Below are positions 15,537 to 27,023 of a DNA stretch of 64,000 bases, in pieces. A program made the position numbers and the translations under genes. The DNA comes from Microthrixaceae bacterium (GTDB lineage: Bacteria > Actinomycetota > Acidimicrobiia > Acidimicrobiales > Microtrichaceae), in NCBI GenBank assembly GCA_023957975.1, contig JAMLGM010000002.1, positions 248,001-312,000 of the forward strand, in the 5' to 3' direction. Position 1 is the stretch's first letter, and every line of letters starts with the position of its first letter. The notes beneath the pieces are model-generated. The model did not search any database. It saw only the letters and a list, made by a program, of their open reading frames with translations, and was not told the origin of the DNA.

Positions 15537-16196
15537 CTAGCGAGCTTGTTCAGCGCAGCAATTGCTGTCGGTCGAGACCCCCAACGCGTGCTCCACCATG
15601 GCGGCGTTGAGGACCGGAGACTGGAACGCAAGGTCGATGGTGGCGATGACGCTCGACGAGTTCCTTGCCGCGAAGATCGCGCGGTAGTGCTCCCGTAGCG
15701 CCAACAGTTCCTGAGCACGGGTGGCCGCGTCGATTGACTGAACCCGAATGCCTTCGAGGATGAGCTGGAGCCACGTCTCAAGGTCGCCCCGTTCGCGTAC
15801 GCCCTGGAGCGCGTCGTAGTACGCCTGCCTGTGAGCCTCCAGGTAGGGGGAGAGGTAGAGCAGCGGTGCAGCGAGGGTTGCCCCTCCCGTCCCGATCCAG
15901 TTCTGCGATGTACGCAACTCGCCAGGATGCCGTTCTTGCCCTCGTGCGCCGGCCAGGATGATCGCGTGCATCTCCCGGATAAGTCGGATGCTTAGCGGCA
16001 GCGAGTGTGACCGCTCGACCCCGTGATGAAACGCGTTGACATAGTTCACGACTTCTTGGACGTCGTCGCTGGGTGCGGTATTGGTTGCCTCGACATCTCG
16101 GGGGATGGGTGATGGGAAGTACGCGACGTATCCGTGCGGGCCGCCTGTGTGACGCCCGTTTTCGAACAGCGTTGGCTCGTATCGCGCGAGGTCCAC
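15537..16196 (-). pseudogene. Fic-domain gene with the catalytic motif deleted
   Basis: Fic proteins AMPylate targets through HPFxDGNGR. The N-terminal half is a normal Fic_N/Fic start (ARYEPTLFENGRHTGGPHGY, then EMHAIILAGARGQERHPGEL and RTSQNWIG). The C-terminal half is also normal (PLLYLSPYLEAHRQAYYDAL, then RERGDLETWLQLILEGI). Between GTGGATLA and APLLYLSP, where about 70-80 residues containing HPFxDGNGR belong, nothing remains. The frame is preserved, giving 219 residues (GTG start) against about 370 in intact relatives, and the C-terminus also looks short. Likely inactive; a dominant-negative or structural remnant cannot be excluded. Confidence 0.7.
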
Positions 16197-16349
16197 GACG
16201 TCAGCCCATCGACCTTAAAGGTTTTGGGCGCTTTCTTTATGGTCGGCCTCTGACCTGTAAGTCGGCTTAACGGTCGAGAAGCGGGAGGAGATCGGCTCGG
16301 TGTCGCGGAGGTAACGAAATCGAGCCCACAGCCTCGGCGGCCCGAGGGC

Positions 16350-16619
16350 ATGGCCGGAGACGACGTTCGCATCAATGCGTTGCTCGGTCAGCGCACGACC
16401 TACCTGCGGGACCCGCGTAGGCTGGCCGACGTGGGCTACGCCGAGCGGGTCGTTCGCGAGCTGAGCTGCGACGATCTGGCGGCGATGGCGGGTGTGGACG
16501 TCGATGTCGTGCGCCGGATGGAACGCGCCCTGCCGCTGCGCGCACCCGGTGACGTGCGACGGGTACTCCGTTCGATTGGCATCGAACCCAGAGCGTTGCC
16601 CGATATGGCCATCACATGA
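16350..16619 (+). CDS. HTH antitoxin of a second HipBA module
   Basis: An 89-residue protein with an HTH-like centre (ELSCDDLAAMAGVDVDVVRR, then MERALPLRAPGDVRRVLRSI). It overlaps the following hipA-like gene by 4 bp (ATGA), the usual antitoxin-toxin order. The HTH is divergent from the first HipB. Upstream, ACCTTAAAGGT at 16212-16222 is a small palindrome that could serve as operator. The ATG start is reasonable; no strong ribosome site is visible. Confidence 0.65.
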   Translation: MAGDDVRINALLGQRTTYLRDPRRLADVGYAERVVRELSCDDLAAMAGVDVDVVRRMERALPLRAPGDVRRVLRSIGIEPRALPDMAIT

Positions 16620-17833
16620 ACGGTCGCATCGAAGTCTGGCGAGAAGGTCGCCATGTGGGGCAGTTCGTCGTCGCAGCCGACGGGGTGTCGTTCGACTACG
16701 ACGAAGGGGCATCGGCCACACCGATTTCTCTCTCGTTGCCTCGTGACCGGCCAGCAAAGAAGAAGGCCGCCTTCAACTTTCTGGCAAACCTGCTTCCGGA
16801 ACAGGAGCGGACGCGAGCGCGCATGGCCTCGGTCTACGGCGCGGCCAGTGCGGGCGTGTTCGACCTGATCCACGCCGCCGGAGGCGATATGGCCGGTGGG
16901 CTCGTTCTCTTGCCCGAAGACCAGGAGCCGACCAAGCGCGCTTCGGAAATCAGTCCAGCAGCAGAGCAAGACATCGCGAAACGGGTTGCGGCCATCAAGC
17001 GCGATGACAGCGACACGACACCGGCCGGCGTTCCAGCACGATTCTTGCTCGCCGGGGCTCAAGGCAAGTTCGCACTCTCGCTCGTGGAGGACGACTGGTA
17101 TTGGCCGAATGAATCGGTGCCATCGACTCACATCGTGAAGCCAGGGAGCCCCACCTATCGAGGGATCGAGGCAGCGGAGGCGGCGGCGATGAACCTGGCG
17201 AAGCGGGCCGGGCTGTCGGTTGCCGCCGCCGGTGTCGAGACCTTCGCCGATCAAAGCGCGTATGTCGTGAGGCGGTTCGATCGTGAGCCCTCTGTGGGGC
17301 CACTTGCAGCTCGCGTGCACATGGAGGATCTCGCTCAGAGCCTCGGTCGTTCGCCGGAAGGCAAGTACGACGTGACGGCACGAGAGGTCGTTTCGCTGCT
17401 CCGAACAATCGACACCGGCGGTGGCGTAACGTCGGAGTTCCTCCGCCAGTTGGCGTTCAACGTCATCGTCGGGAACGCGGATGCCCACGCCAAGAACTAC
17501 TCGCTGTATCTACGCCCCGATGGGGTTGCGATGACACCGTTGTACGACCTTGTGCCGGTATTCCTCTTTCCTGAGGTCGACCAACGACTCTCCATGGCCA
17601 TCGGTGGGGCGCGGTCGGCGAAGGCGGTGACTCCGAACCACTGGCGCAAATTCGCACAGAGCGTCGGACTCGATGTCGACGAGGTGTTGTCGCTCGTTCG
17701 TGAGGTGGCCGGTGCGATCGGCGAAGCCTGCAGCGGCGACAACATCTGGGCAGCGCTCGATCCCGATCAGCAGCGCGTGGCGACGCAATACGTTGCCCGA
17801 TCTGTCGAGCGCTCGCTTCAACCGATTCGCTAG
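16616..17833 (+). CDS. hipA: HipA-family kinase toxin, second module
   Basis: A 405-residue HipA homologue, only distantly like the one at 12374. Seen: N-terminal GRIEVWREGRHVGQFV, FNFLANLLPEQERTRARMA, GDMAGGLVLLPED, ATP-loop region LLAGAQGKFALSL, THIVKPGSPTYRGIEAAEAA, catalytic loop GNADAHAKNYSLY near residue 286 and MTPLYDLVPVF. All key kinase residues (D and N of the catalytic loop, D of YD) are present, so it should be active. Translationally coupled to the HTH gene before it. Convergent with the thiolase operon. Confidence 0.88.
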   Translation: MNGRIEVWREGRHVGQFVVAADGVSFDYDEGASATPISLSLPRDRPAKKKAAFNFLANLLPEQERTRARMASVYGAASAGVFDLIHAAGGDMAGGLVLLPEDQEPTKRASEISPAAEQDIAKRVAAIKRDDSDTTPAGVPARFLLAGAQGKFALSLVEDDWYWPNESVPSTHIVKPGSPTYRGIEAAEAAAMNLAKRAGLSVAAAGVETFADQSAYVVRRFDREPSVGPLAARVHMEDLAQSLGRSPEGKYDVTAREVVSLLRTIDTGGGVTSEFLRQLAFNVIVGNADAHAKNYSLYLRPDGVAMTPLYDLVPVFLFPEVDQRLSMAIGGARSAKAVTPNHWRKFAQSVGLDVDEVLSLVREVAGAIGEACSGDNIWAALDPDQQRVATQYVARSVERSLQPIR

Positions 17834-17856
17834 CGACTGCTCCGCTCGGCCGGCCC

Positions 17857-19002
17857 TCAGCGAGACAGGATCGACACCCCGGCCGTGCCGGGAGCGCCGT
17901 AGAGCTGGGCGTATCCGACCTTCGGGTCGCCCGGAACCTGGCGGTCGCCCGCCGTGCCGCGGAGCTGTTGCACCAGCTCGTACACCTGACGAAGGCCCGA
18001 CGCGCCGATCGGTTCGCCGTTGGCGATGAGCCCACCATCGGTGTTCACGGGCATCGACCCGCCGATCTCGGTCGCACCCTCGGCGATGAGCCGTTCCTGA
18101 TCACCATCCGCACAGAACCCGTTCTCGGCCATGTGGATGACCTCGGCCCCGGCGTCGGTGTCCTGCAACTGGATGACGTCGACATCCTCCGGCCCGATTC
18201 CGGCGATCTCGTACGCGGCCTTTGATGCGTACACGGTCGGTGCCGCGTCCTGTTCGACAGCAGCCCAGCTCGCGTGCACCTCGAAGGCGCCGTAGCGGCG
18301 GGTCCTCAGCGTCGTGGCGCGCAGATAGATCGGCGTCGAGGTGTACTGCTTCGCCCGATCCGCCCGGCACAAGATGACCGCGGCGGCGCCCTCGTCGGGA
18401 CTGCAGAACATGTACTGGGTCAGCGGGTAGTTCAACATGCGCGACGACAAGATGTCCTCGACGCTGATCTCTTTACGTCGCAGCGCGTTCGGGTTCAGCA
18501 CGCCGTTTCGATACCCCTTGTTGGCGACCCGGGCCAGGGTTTCGTGGCTGATCCCGTAGTCGTGCATGTAGCGGTTGATCTTCATGGCGAAGAACTTGGT
18601 CGTGAGGAAATGGCCGATCTCGCCGTACCACTCGGGGGCCGCGTAGTCGACCGGGTCGGAGGTGAACGCCCCGTAGCCGTGCTTGTCCATGCCGACCGCG
18701 ATGCCGATGTCGTATTGGCCCGATCGAATCGAGTCGGCCGCAAGGTTCAGTGCCGTCGCGGCGGTGGCGCATCCGTTGTAGACGTCCATGAACGGGATGC
18801 CGGTGAGCCCGAGTCGGCTCGTCACGGGGTCGGGATTGTCGACCTCGAAGCTGCCGCCGAAACCGAACTGGATGTCGGACCAGGCCACCCCGGCGTCGGC
18901 GAGCGCGGCCCGCGCCGCGTCCGCGCCCATGTCGATCGCGGACTTGGCGCCGAAGCGACCGAACGGGTGCAGGCCGACCCCGATGATGGCGACGTCGTTC
19001 AT
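17857..19002 (-). CDS. Thiolase-family lipid-transfer protein / acetyl-CoA acetyltransferase-like
   Basis: A 381-residue protein of the thiolase superfamily clade that pairs with DUF35 proteins, which includes SCP2-type thiolases and the Ltp aldolases of steroid side-chain degradation. Seen: MNDVAIIGVGLHPFGRFG, VYNGCATAATAL at the nucleophile loop (Cys retained), VDVIQLQDTDAGAEVIHM, VNTDGGLIANGEPIGASGLR and a C-terminal YGAPGTAGVSILSR. The stop of the DUF35 gene is 1 bp before its start. Together they probably form one thiolase or aldolase complex acting on a branched or steroid-derived acyl-CoA; thiolytic versus retro-aldol activity cannot be told here. Confidence 0.85.
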   Translation of the reverse strand: MNDVAIIGVGLHPFGRFGAKSAIDMGADAARAALADAGVAWSDIQFGFGGSFEVDNPDPVTSRLGLTGIPFMDVYNGCATAATALNLAADSIRSGQYDIGIAVGMDKHGYGAFTSDPVDYAAPEWYGEIGHFLTTKFFAMKINRYMHDYGISHETLARVANKGYRNGVLNPNALRRKEISVEDILSSRMLNYPLTQYMFCSPDEGAAAVILCRADRAKQYTSTPIYLRATTLRTRRYGAFEVHASWAAVEQDAAPTVYASKAAYEIAGIGPEDVDVIQLQDTDAGAEVIHMAENGFCADGDQERLIAEGATEIGGSMPVNTDGGLIANGEPIGASGLRQVYELVQQLRGTAGDRQVPGDPKVGYAQLYGAPGTAGVSILSR

Positions 19003-19003
19003 C

Positions 19004-19435
19004 TCAGTTCTCCTTATCGATGGGAGCGAAGGCGAAGGTCATGACGGTCGTACCGTCGGGGTCGGTTCGGAAGGGCACGATGACGAGTTCGAGTTCCATG
19101 CCGATCTGCAGACGCTTCGGGTCGCTTTCGGTGAGCCGCGCCTCGACGCGGACCTCGTCGCCGAGTTGCACGAGTCCGACCCCATAGGGGCGGAAGGTCT
19201 CCGGGGTCTCGCCGCCGGCGTAGGGCTCCTTGGGCAGGAACTCCTGGGTGGTGAAGGTCCACAACGTGCCGGTGCGGGCCAACAGGTGCTCGGCGACGTC
19301 GACCGAGCCGCAGCGCGCACATGAGCTCGGCTTGGGAAAGGTCACCGAGGCGCGCTGATCACACTTGCCGCTGATGAGTTGTGGCGAATCCGACGGCCAG
19401 GTGAACACCTCGGGGGCGAACGCGACCTGCGACAT
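19004..19435 (-). CDS. DUF35 OB-fold / zinc-ribbon acyl-CoA-associated protein
   Basis: A 143-residue DUF35 protein: N-terminal rubredoxin-like ribbon about 22-45 and a C-terminal OB-fold (PYGVGLVQLGDEVRVEARL). The ribbon is incomplete: it reads GKCDQRASVTF followed by SSCARCGS, so one of the four usual Cys is replaced. Partners of this family form complexes with thiolases (Ltp2, acetyl-CoA acetyltransferases). Start ATG 19435 follows GAGGAGG with ideal spacing. First gene of the two-gene leftward operon; a palindromic operator candidate lies 38 bp upstream. Confidence 0.85.
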   Translation of the reverse strand: MSQVAFAPEVFTWPSDSPQLISGKCDQRASVTFPKPSSCARCGSVDVAEHLLARTGTLWTFTTQEFLPKEPYAGGETPETFRPYGVGLVQLGDEVRVEARLTESDPKRLQIGMELELVIVPFRTDPDGTTVMTFAFAPIDKEN

Positions 19436-19472
19436 AGGACCTCCTCGTGGACTGCATCGGCGTTTCCTCAAA

Positions 19473-19491
19473 ATTGACGTCGATGTCGAAT
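19473..19491. promoter_or_regulatory. Operator-like element before the DUF35/thiolase operon
   Basis: ATTGACGTCGATGTCGAAT resembles the perfect palindrome at 8760-8777: the same ATTGAC left arm, 6-bp spacer and GTC at the right arm, with one inserted G. Both sites precede acyl-CoA catabolism genes, so a shared TetR-type repressor is plausible. Confidence 0.35.
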
Positions 19492-19557
19492 ATCTCGTTC
19501 GAAGTGTAGAGCCGTGGTGGGTGTCGGTGCACAGGAGATGGCTCGCTCGGCGATTGC

Positions 19558-20211
19558 TCAGGTCGCGCTGCTGCGCAGGTACACCGTCGCCGCCATTGCA
19601 ACGTGCCACAGCGCGTGCGGCTGCACGAGGCTGTCGGGCCGACACCACGGTCCGCCGCTTCGACCCAACACGTGAGCGAGCGCCCCGACCCCGACGGTCA
19701 CGGCCTCGGCCACGTCCCTCACCCGGATCGCCCGACTCGAGTCCTCGGTCGCAACCCGGGCCGCCTCCGCCGCCCCCGCCGCGATGCCGAACGCCGCCTG
19801 TGCTCCCATGGACGTTCGCGGGTGGGCCGCCACCGAGGACACGACCGGCACGATCGCGAGTGCCGACCTCGGTACCGGCCGACCCGAAGCACGCGAGCCA
19901 TCGGCCAAGGTCAACGAAGCGAGCAGGTTCAGCAGTGACGCATCGTGGACGTATCTGCCGAACGCGGTGCCGGGCCCGTGGTACGCGACGCTTCCGAGCC
20001 CTGCCGCCATCGCGGCCCACCCCACAGCGGTTTCGCCGGGCGTGTCGGCCTGGCGCCGCCGCAGCGATCGAATGGCAAGCGCACCCGCGGCGACGAACGC
20101 GAGGCTGGACACGGTGTTGACCGGCTGAGCGACGAGGCCCCGACGACACCGCTCGCAATCCGATGCCGCGATGTGACCGGTGGGCTCGTGGCCGACTCGG
20201 CGCCCGCTCAC
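19558..20211 (-). CDS. Ceramidase-like (CREST-type) membrane protein
   Basis: A 217-residue multi-pass membrane protein. It starts at GTG 20211, overlapping the acyltransferase stop as GTGA. The N-terminal CERCRRGLVAQPVNTVSSLA followed by FVAAG is the pattern of ceramidase-like bacterial membrane proteins, and a conserved His pair appears in GLGSVAYHGPG and HALWHVAMAATVY. About six hydrophobic segments follow. The superfamily comprises metal-dependent amide hydrolases acting on lipids, so a lipid-remodelling role beside PlsC is plausible but unproven. Confidence 0.65.
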   Translation of the reverse strand: MSGRRVGHEPTGHIAASDCERCRRGLVAQPVNTVSSLAFVAAGALAIRSLRRRQADTPGETAVGWAAMAAGLGSVAYHGPGTAFGRYVHDASLLNLLASLTLADGSRASGRPVPRSALAIVPVVSSVAAHPRTSMGAQAAFGIAAGAAEAARVATEDSSRAIRVRDVAEAVTVGVGALAHVLGRSGGPWCRPDSLVQPHALWHVAMAATVYLRSSAT

Positions 20212-21662
20212 GACGCCTGCTCGAGCATGCGGCGAGTGAGCTCCACCACCTCGCGACGTCGCTCGCGCACCTCGTCCATCTGGCCGCGACGGTCGAGGAA
20301 CGTCCTCCAACGAACGATGGTGTCGACCAGGACGCGGATCCGCTCGACGACAAACATCGCGAGAACGCCCATCAGCGGGACGGCCACCAACACGACCAGG
20401 TTCGCCACCGCGCCGAGCCGGTCGTGATGAGCGGAACCCAACAGGGTCTCCACCGGCAAGGTGATACTGCGCAACAGGTCGCCGAACGCTCCGGGTCGGG
20501 CGTCGGCGAAGGCCAGCGTGAGCCAGGTCGCCGGAAACGCCACCGCGGCGACGAGAACGCGGATGGTGCCCTTCGAAACCGGAGCTTTCGGGATGAGCCC
20601 GGCGATCAACACCAGGGCCACCGGCACGATGTTCGCCAGCAGGCCGGCGAGTGCCACGGGAGACAGGAACGTCACGACGACCGCGATCACCGCAATCTTT
20701 CGGGCGAGCGCGGTCAGGCTGATTCCGCGCTGCACGTCGACATCATCGATGCCGACGAACCCGAGCAGCATTCTGTACCGAGCCACCAGCGACACCAACG
20801 CATTGCGCTGCGCCGGCTCGACGAGGGCCAAACGGCGGGCGGTCGAATTCACCTCGGCAAGCGGCACCGCTGTCTGTGCGGCGCGTTCCTCGTGCAACGT
20901 CATGGTTGCCGCGGCCCCGAGGGCGAGTGCCTCCTCGGTGGTATCGAAGTGCGGGGTCAATGCCTGAATCTCGCGCTGGAGATGGTCGGTCAGCTCGCGC
21001 ACCTGCTCGTGGAGGGGTTCCCCGTCGGGTCCGAGCAGGGCGCCGCTCGGGACCTCGATCGGTGTTCCGTAGCTGACGATCGCCCGTCCGCGAACCGCCA
21101 CCTTGTCTTCGTAGGTGACCCCCACCGGCACGATGCTCACTCCCTGCACCCCTGACCCCGCAGCCTGGATCGCAATGCGGGCGGCTCCGGTGCGCAGCGG
21201 TCGAATCGACGGATCGTCGTGGGTGGTGCCTTCGGGGAAGAGCGCGAGCATCGACCCGCCTTCGAGTGCGGCCACCGCGTCGGCGAACATCGATGCGTTG
21301 TCGTCCCCACTTGCGCCGTCGGCCCGCCGATGCACGGGGATGACGCGGGCGAACCCCAGCAACGGCCTCGCGACTGCGGTGTCCCACAGCGTTGCCTTGG
21401 CCAGGAAACGAGGCAGGATTCCGAGCTCCGCCACCAACAGAACGGGATCGACGAAGCCGTACAGATGGCTGGCGGCGAGCACGACCGGGCCGGGCGGTGG
21501 TGGCGACCCTTCGACTTCGACGGAACGGAAGAACGCTCGCGTGAGCAACCCGGCGACAATCGTGATGATGCGATCTCGCAGCGTGACGCGCCGAGTCGCG
21601 ACCGCCGTGGCGTCAGGGTCCAAGGCGTGCTGTGTCACCGGCTCCTCCTCGCTCGTGGTCAT
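20208..21662 (-). CDS. PlsC-type glycerolipid acyltransferase with C-terminal membrane region
   Basis: A 484-residue protein. The N-terminal acyltransferase domain (about 30-230) carries AASHLYGFVDPV, the H-x5-D variant of the catalytic motif seen in one glycerol-3-phosphate acyltransferase subgroup, and FPEGTTHDDPSIRPLRTGAA, the glycerol-phosphate binding block. A long C-terminal half (about 290-450) has several hydrophobic helices and ends in a charged amphipathic tail, an unusual extension that anchors it to the membrane. It probably acylates glycerol-3-phosphate or lysophosphatidate. Coupled to the ceramidase-like gene by a 4-bp overlap. Confidence 0.8.
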   Translation of the reverse strand: MTTSEEEPVTQHALDPDATAVATRRVTLRDRIITIVAGLLTRAFFRSVEVEGSPPPPGPVVLAASHLYGFVDPVLLVAELGILPRFLAKATLWDTAVARPLLGFARVIPVHRRADGASGDDNASMFADAVAALEGGSMLALFPEGTTHDDPSIRPLRTGAARIAIQAAGSGVQGVSIVPVGVTYEDKVAVRGRAIVSYGTPIEVPSGALLGPDGEPLHEQVRELTDHLQREIQALTPHFDTTEEALALGAAATMTLHEERAAQTAVPLAEVNSTARRLALVEPAQRNALVSLVARYRMLLGFVGIDDVDVQRGISLTALARKIAVIAVVVTFLSPVALAGLLANIVPVALVLIAGLIPKAPVSKGTIRVLVAAVAFPATWLTLAFADARPGAFGDLLRSITLPVETLLGSAHHDRLGAVANLVVLVAVPLMGVLAMFVVERIRVLVDTIVRWRTFLDRRGQMDEVRERRREVVELTRRMLEQAS

Positions 21663-21735
21663 CGGCCTTTGTCCGGTGAACGTCTGTGGATGCTACCGGC
21701 GAGCGTTGGTGGCGGCGATGCGTCACGCTGTTGCC

Positions 21736-23115
21736 ATGAACGAAGATCTCCATGGCCGGGCCGTCGACGACGCGGCCCATCGACGGGCGGATCTGTCCGA
21801 GGGTCGGGCGGCGCGAAAGCGGGCGCCGCGCAAGGGGCTTGGCGTGTGGGACCCGGCCGCCCGGCAGGCACCGGCGATCGAACGCCTCCGCGCCCAGGAG
21901 CCGGTACGGGATCAGGACCTGCTGCCGCTTCGCTATGCGCGGATGGCCTCGTCGCCGTGGGCGTATCTGCGCGGTGCCGCCGCGGTCATGGCCTCGGATC
22001 TGGCGACCCGACCGCACTCGGGGTTGACGGTGCAGATGTGTGGTGATGCACACGTGCTCAACTTCGGTCTGTGGGCCTCACCGGAACGACGGTTGTTGTT
22101 CAACGTCCGCGACTTCGATGAGACGCTGCCGGGCCCGTTCGAGTGGGATCTCAAGCGTCTCGGCGCGAGCGTGTTCGTGCTCGCCGATTCGGTCGGCCTG
22201 CCCGAATCCAGGAGTGCGGCAGCGGTCACCGCCGCGGTTGAGGGCTACTGCGAGGCAATCGGCCGTTACGCCGAGATGGGGGAGTTGGAGGTCTGGTATG
22301 ACCGGATCGATGCCGACGCCGTCCGCGACGAACTGGCTCCGGATGCTATCGAGAAGGTCGAGCGAGTCGTTCGTAAACAGGCGCGCAAGCGGAGCCAGGC
22401 CGGGGCGGTACAGCAGTTCACCGAAGTGGTGAACGGGCGCCGCCGCATCATCGAGGAGCTACCGAAGCGCCAACGCGTCGCGCCGAACTCGATCGGTGCC
22501 GCCGGTGGGTTTGAGGAGGTGTATTCGATGTATCTGGCGTCGATACCGGCTCATCTGGAACGTCTGATTTCCCGGTTCAAACGCCTCGATGCCGTTCGGC
22601 AGGTGGTCGGGGTCGGCAGCGTCGGAATGCGGGTCTGGTTGTTGCTCATGGAGGGCGACAGCGGGGTTCCGGTGTTCTTTCAAATCAAACAAGCCACGCA
22701 CTCGGTGTTTGAGGATGTGCTCGAACCGAGCCGATTCGCGAGCCACGGCGAGCGGGTGGTGGTCGGTCAGCGGTTGATGCAGTCCGCCAGCGACATGTTC
22801 CTGGGGCACCTCAGCGCAGGTGGCCACGACTACTACCTCCGGCAGTTCCGCGACATGAAGGTCATTCCCGACGGCGACCGGATTGCCGGGTCGCTCACGG
22901 AGTTCAGCCGTCTGTGCGGCCTGGCGTTGGCCAAGTCGCACGCGCGCAGCGGCGAACCCGGCGATATCGCCGACTACATCGGAAAGGGCGCGGCCTTTTC
23001 TCGCTCGATCGTCGACTTCAGCCGGGCGTATGCCGCCCAGACCCATGCCGACCATGCCGACCTCGTCGCGCTCGCGGCCGCCGGCGGAATCGAGGTTGCC
23101 GAACGGCCGTGGTAG
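21736..23115 (+). CDS. DUF2252 family protein
   Basis: A 459-residue member of DUF2252, a family with a distant protein-kinase/aminoglycoside-phosphotransferase-like fold. Seen: RMASSPWAYLRGAAAVMASD, VQMCGDAHVLNFGLWASPER, FNVRDFDETLPGPFEWDLKR, then GVGSVGMRVWLLLMEG and FFQIKQATHSVFE near the nucleotide region, and HDYYLRQFRDMKV toward the end. Function unknown; phosphotransfer on a small molecule is inferred from fold. Start is uncertain between ATG 21736 and the in-frame ATG 21718; neither has a strong ribosome site. Stands alone, divergent from the acyltransferase operon. Confidence 0.85.
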   Translation: MNEDLHGRAVDDAAHRRADLSEGRAARKRAPRKGLGVWDPAARQAPAIERLRAQEPVRDQDLLPLRYARMASSPWAYLRGAAAVMASDLATRPHSGLTVQMCGDAHVLNFGLWASPERRLLFNVRDFDETLPGPFEWDLKRLGASVFVLADSVGLPESRSAAAVTAAVEGYCEAIGRYAEMGELEVWYDRIDADAVRDELAPDAIEKVERVVRKQARKRSQAGAVQQFTEVVNGRRRIIEELPKRQRVAPNSIGAAGGFEEVYSMYLASIPAHLERLISRFKRLDAVRQVVGVGSVGMRVWLLLMEGDSGVPVFFQIKQATHSVFEDVLEPSRFASHGERVVVGQRLMQSASDMFLGHLSAGGHDYYLRQFRDMKVIPDGDRIAGSLTEFSRLCGLALAKSHARSGEPGDIADYIGKGAAFSRSIVDFSRAYAAQTHADHADLVALAAAGGIEVAERPW

Positions 23116-23125
23116 CGCTTGGACC

Positions 23126-24139
23126 TCAGCGCGCGGCGAGCGACTCGACCGAGTCGACGAGGTGGGCGGTCGCGGCCTGCAATCCCACGACCCCCATCGA
23201 CTCCGGCAGTGACCCGATCGCCGACACCGCATCGTTGGCGTACGAGCGAGCGACGTCGATGGCGCCGTGAATCCAACCGGCCTCCTTCACCAGCGCGACG
23301 GCGGTGGCGAGGTCGGCGTCGCTCATCGAGTCGGTCAGGAGTGGCCGCAACTCCGGACCGCTGTCGCTCTGCAGGGTCCGCAACACCGGCAGGGTGTAGA
23401 CGCCCTCCAACATGTCGTGGCCGGAGGGTTTGCCGAGCTCCTCGGGGGTTGCCACGAGGTCCAACACGTCGTCGACGATCTGAAACGCCATGCCGTATGC
23501 CGAGCCGAACGTGGTGAGCGCGTCGATCTGGGCGTCGGGCAACTCGGCGACGATGCCCCCGATTCGACAGGCGGTCGCCAGGAGGGCCGCGGTCTTGCCG
23601 TCGATCGAGGAGAGGTAGTCGGCCTCGGAGCGGAACGTGTCGTAGGTGTAACGCAGTTCGAGGACTTGACCCTCACACAGACGGGCGATGGTGCTGGCCA
23701 ACAGCCCGGCGACCTCGACTCCGAGCGAACTCGCGATCTCCGACGCTCGGGCGAGCAGGAAATCGCCGGCGAGGATGGCCTTGAGGTTGCCCCACTTGGC
23801 GTTCACCGATTCGACGTTGCGCCGGATGATCGCATCGTCCATCACGTCGTCGTGGTACAGCGAGCCGAGGTGCACCAATTCGACCGACACCGCGGCGCGC
23901 ACGATGTCGATGTGTGCCCCCGATGCGCCGGCGCCGAACGACGGGTCGTTGGGCGAGGTGGCGGCCGCGGCGATGCAAAAGCCCGGACGAACCCGCTTTC
24001 CGCCGGCGGAGATCAGGTGCGAGGCGATCTCGGTGAGATAGGGGTCATCGGAGCTCGCCGAGGCAGCGAGTTCGAGTTCCACGCGTGCGAGGTCGGCAGC
24101 CATGGTCGGCATGATGTCGAGAGGGTTGCTCAAAGCCAC
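23126..24139 (-). CDS. Polyprenyl (trans-isoprenyl) diphosphate synthase
   Basis: Condenses isopentenyl diphosphate onto allylic diphosphates to make long-chain polyprenyl diphosphates, the source of the quinone side chain or other prenyl lipids. Seen: GGKRVRPGFCI with the substrate-binding Lys/Arg, first Asp-rich motif LYHDDVMDD near residue 92, GDFLLARA, DGKTAALLATACRIG and second Asp-rich motif FQIVDDVLDL. Length about 337 is normal. The start is uncertain: GTG 24139 (VALSNPLDIM) is chosen; ATG at 24112 or 24196 are alternatives. Lies tail to tail with the DUF2252 gene and divergent from clpC. Confidence 0.88.
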   Translation of the reverse strand: MALSNPLDIMPTMAADLARVELELAASASSDDPYLTEIASHLISAGGKRVRPGFCIAAAATSPNDPSFGAGASGAHIDIVRAAVSVELVHLGSLYHDDVMDDAIIRRNVESVNAKWGNLKAILAGDFLLARASEIASSLGVEVAGLLASTIARLCEGQVLELRYTYDTFRSEADYLSSIDGKTAALLATACRIGGIVAELPDAQIDALTTFGSAYGMAFQIVDDVLDLVATPEELGKPSGHDMLEGVYTLPVLRTLQSDSGPELRPLLTDSMSDADLATAVALVKEAGWIHGAIDVARSYANDAVSAIGSLPESMGVVGLQAATAHLVDSVESLAAR

Positions 24140-24251
24140 GGCGCCCAAGGTAGTTGGTCTGGCGCGCGTTGCCCCATGCGAGGGGCTGTGCCCCACGTCT
24201 CGTGTGGAGGCGGGGCTGAGTCGGGCCTCGGCTGAGAACTTCTTGGGTCAA

Positions 24252-24265
24252 CCGACCCGGGTCGG
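24252..24265. promoter_or_regulatory. 14-bp perfect palindrome upstream of clpC
   Basis: CCGACCCGGGTCGG lies about 100 bp before the clpC start, in the gap to the divergent prenyl synthase gene. A weak -10-like TAGACT is at 24335-24340. The palindrome could be an operator for clpC or chance in GC-rich DNA. Confidence 0.3.
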
Positions 24266-24366
24266 AAGAATCGCGGCGAGGTGATTGTTGAACCACTTGC
24301 CACGCCCGCACCTTTGAATGTCAGGGTCCCCGGGTAGACTGGCGGAGAGTCCGCAGGAGGCACTCT

Positions 24367-26964
<2,598 letters not shown>

Positions 26965-27023
26965 GACGGGCCGCAGCGCTCCCGGTCGAGCCTGCGACCC
27001 CCAACCCCGAATTTCCCGAGTCC

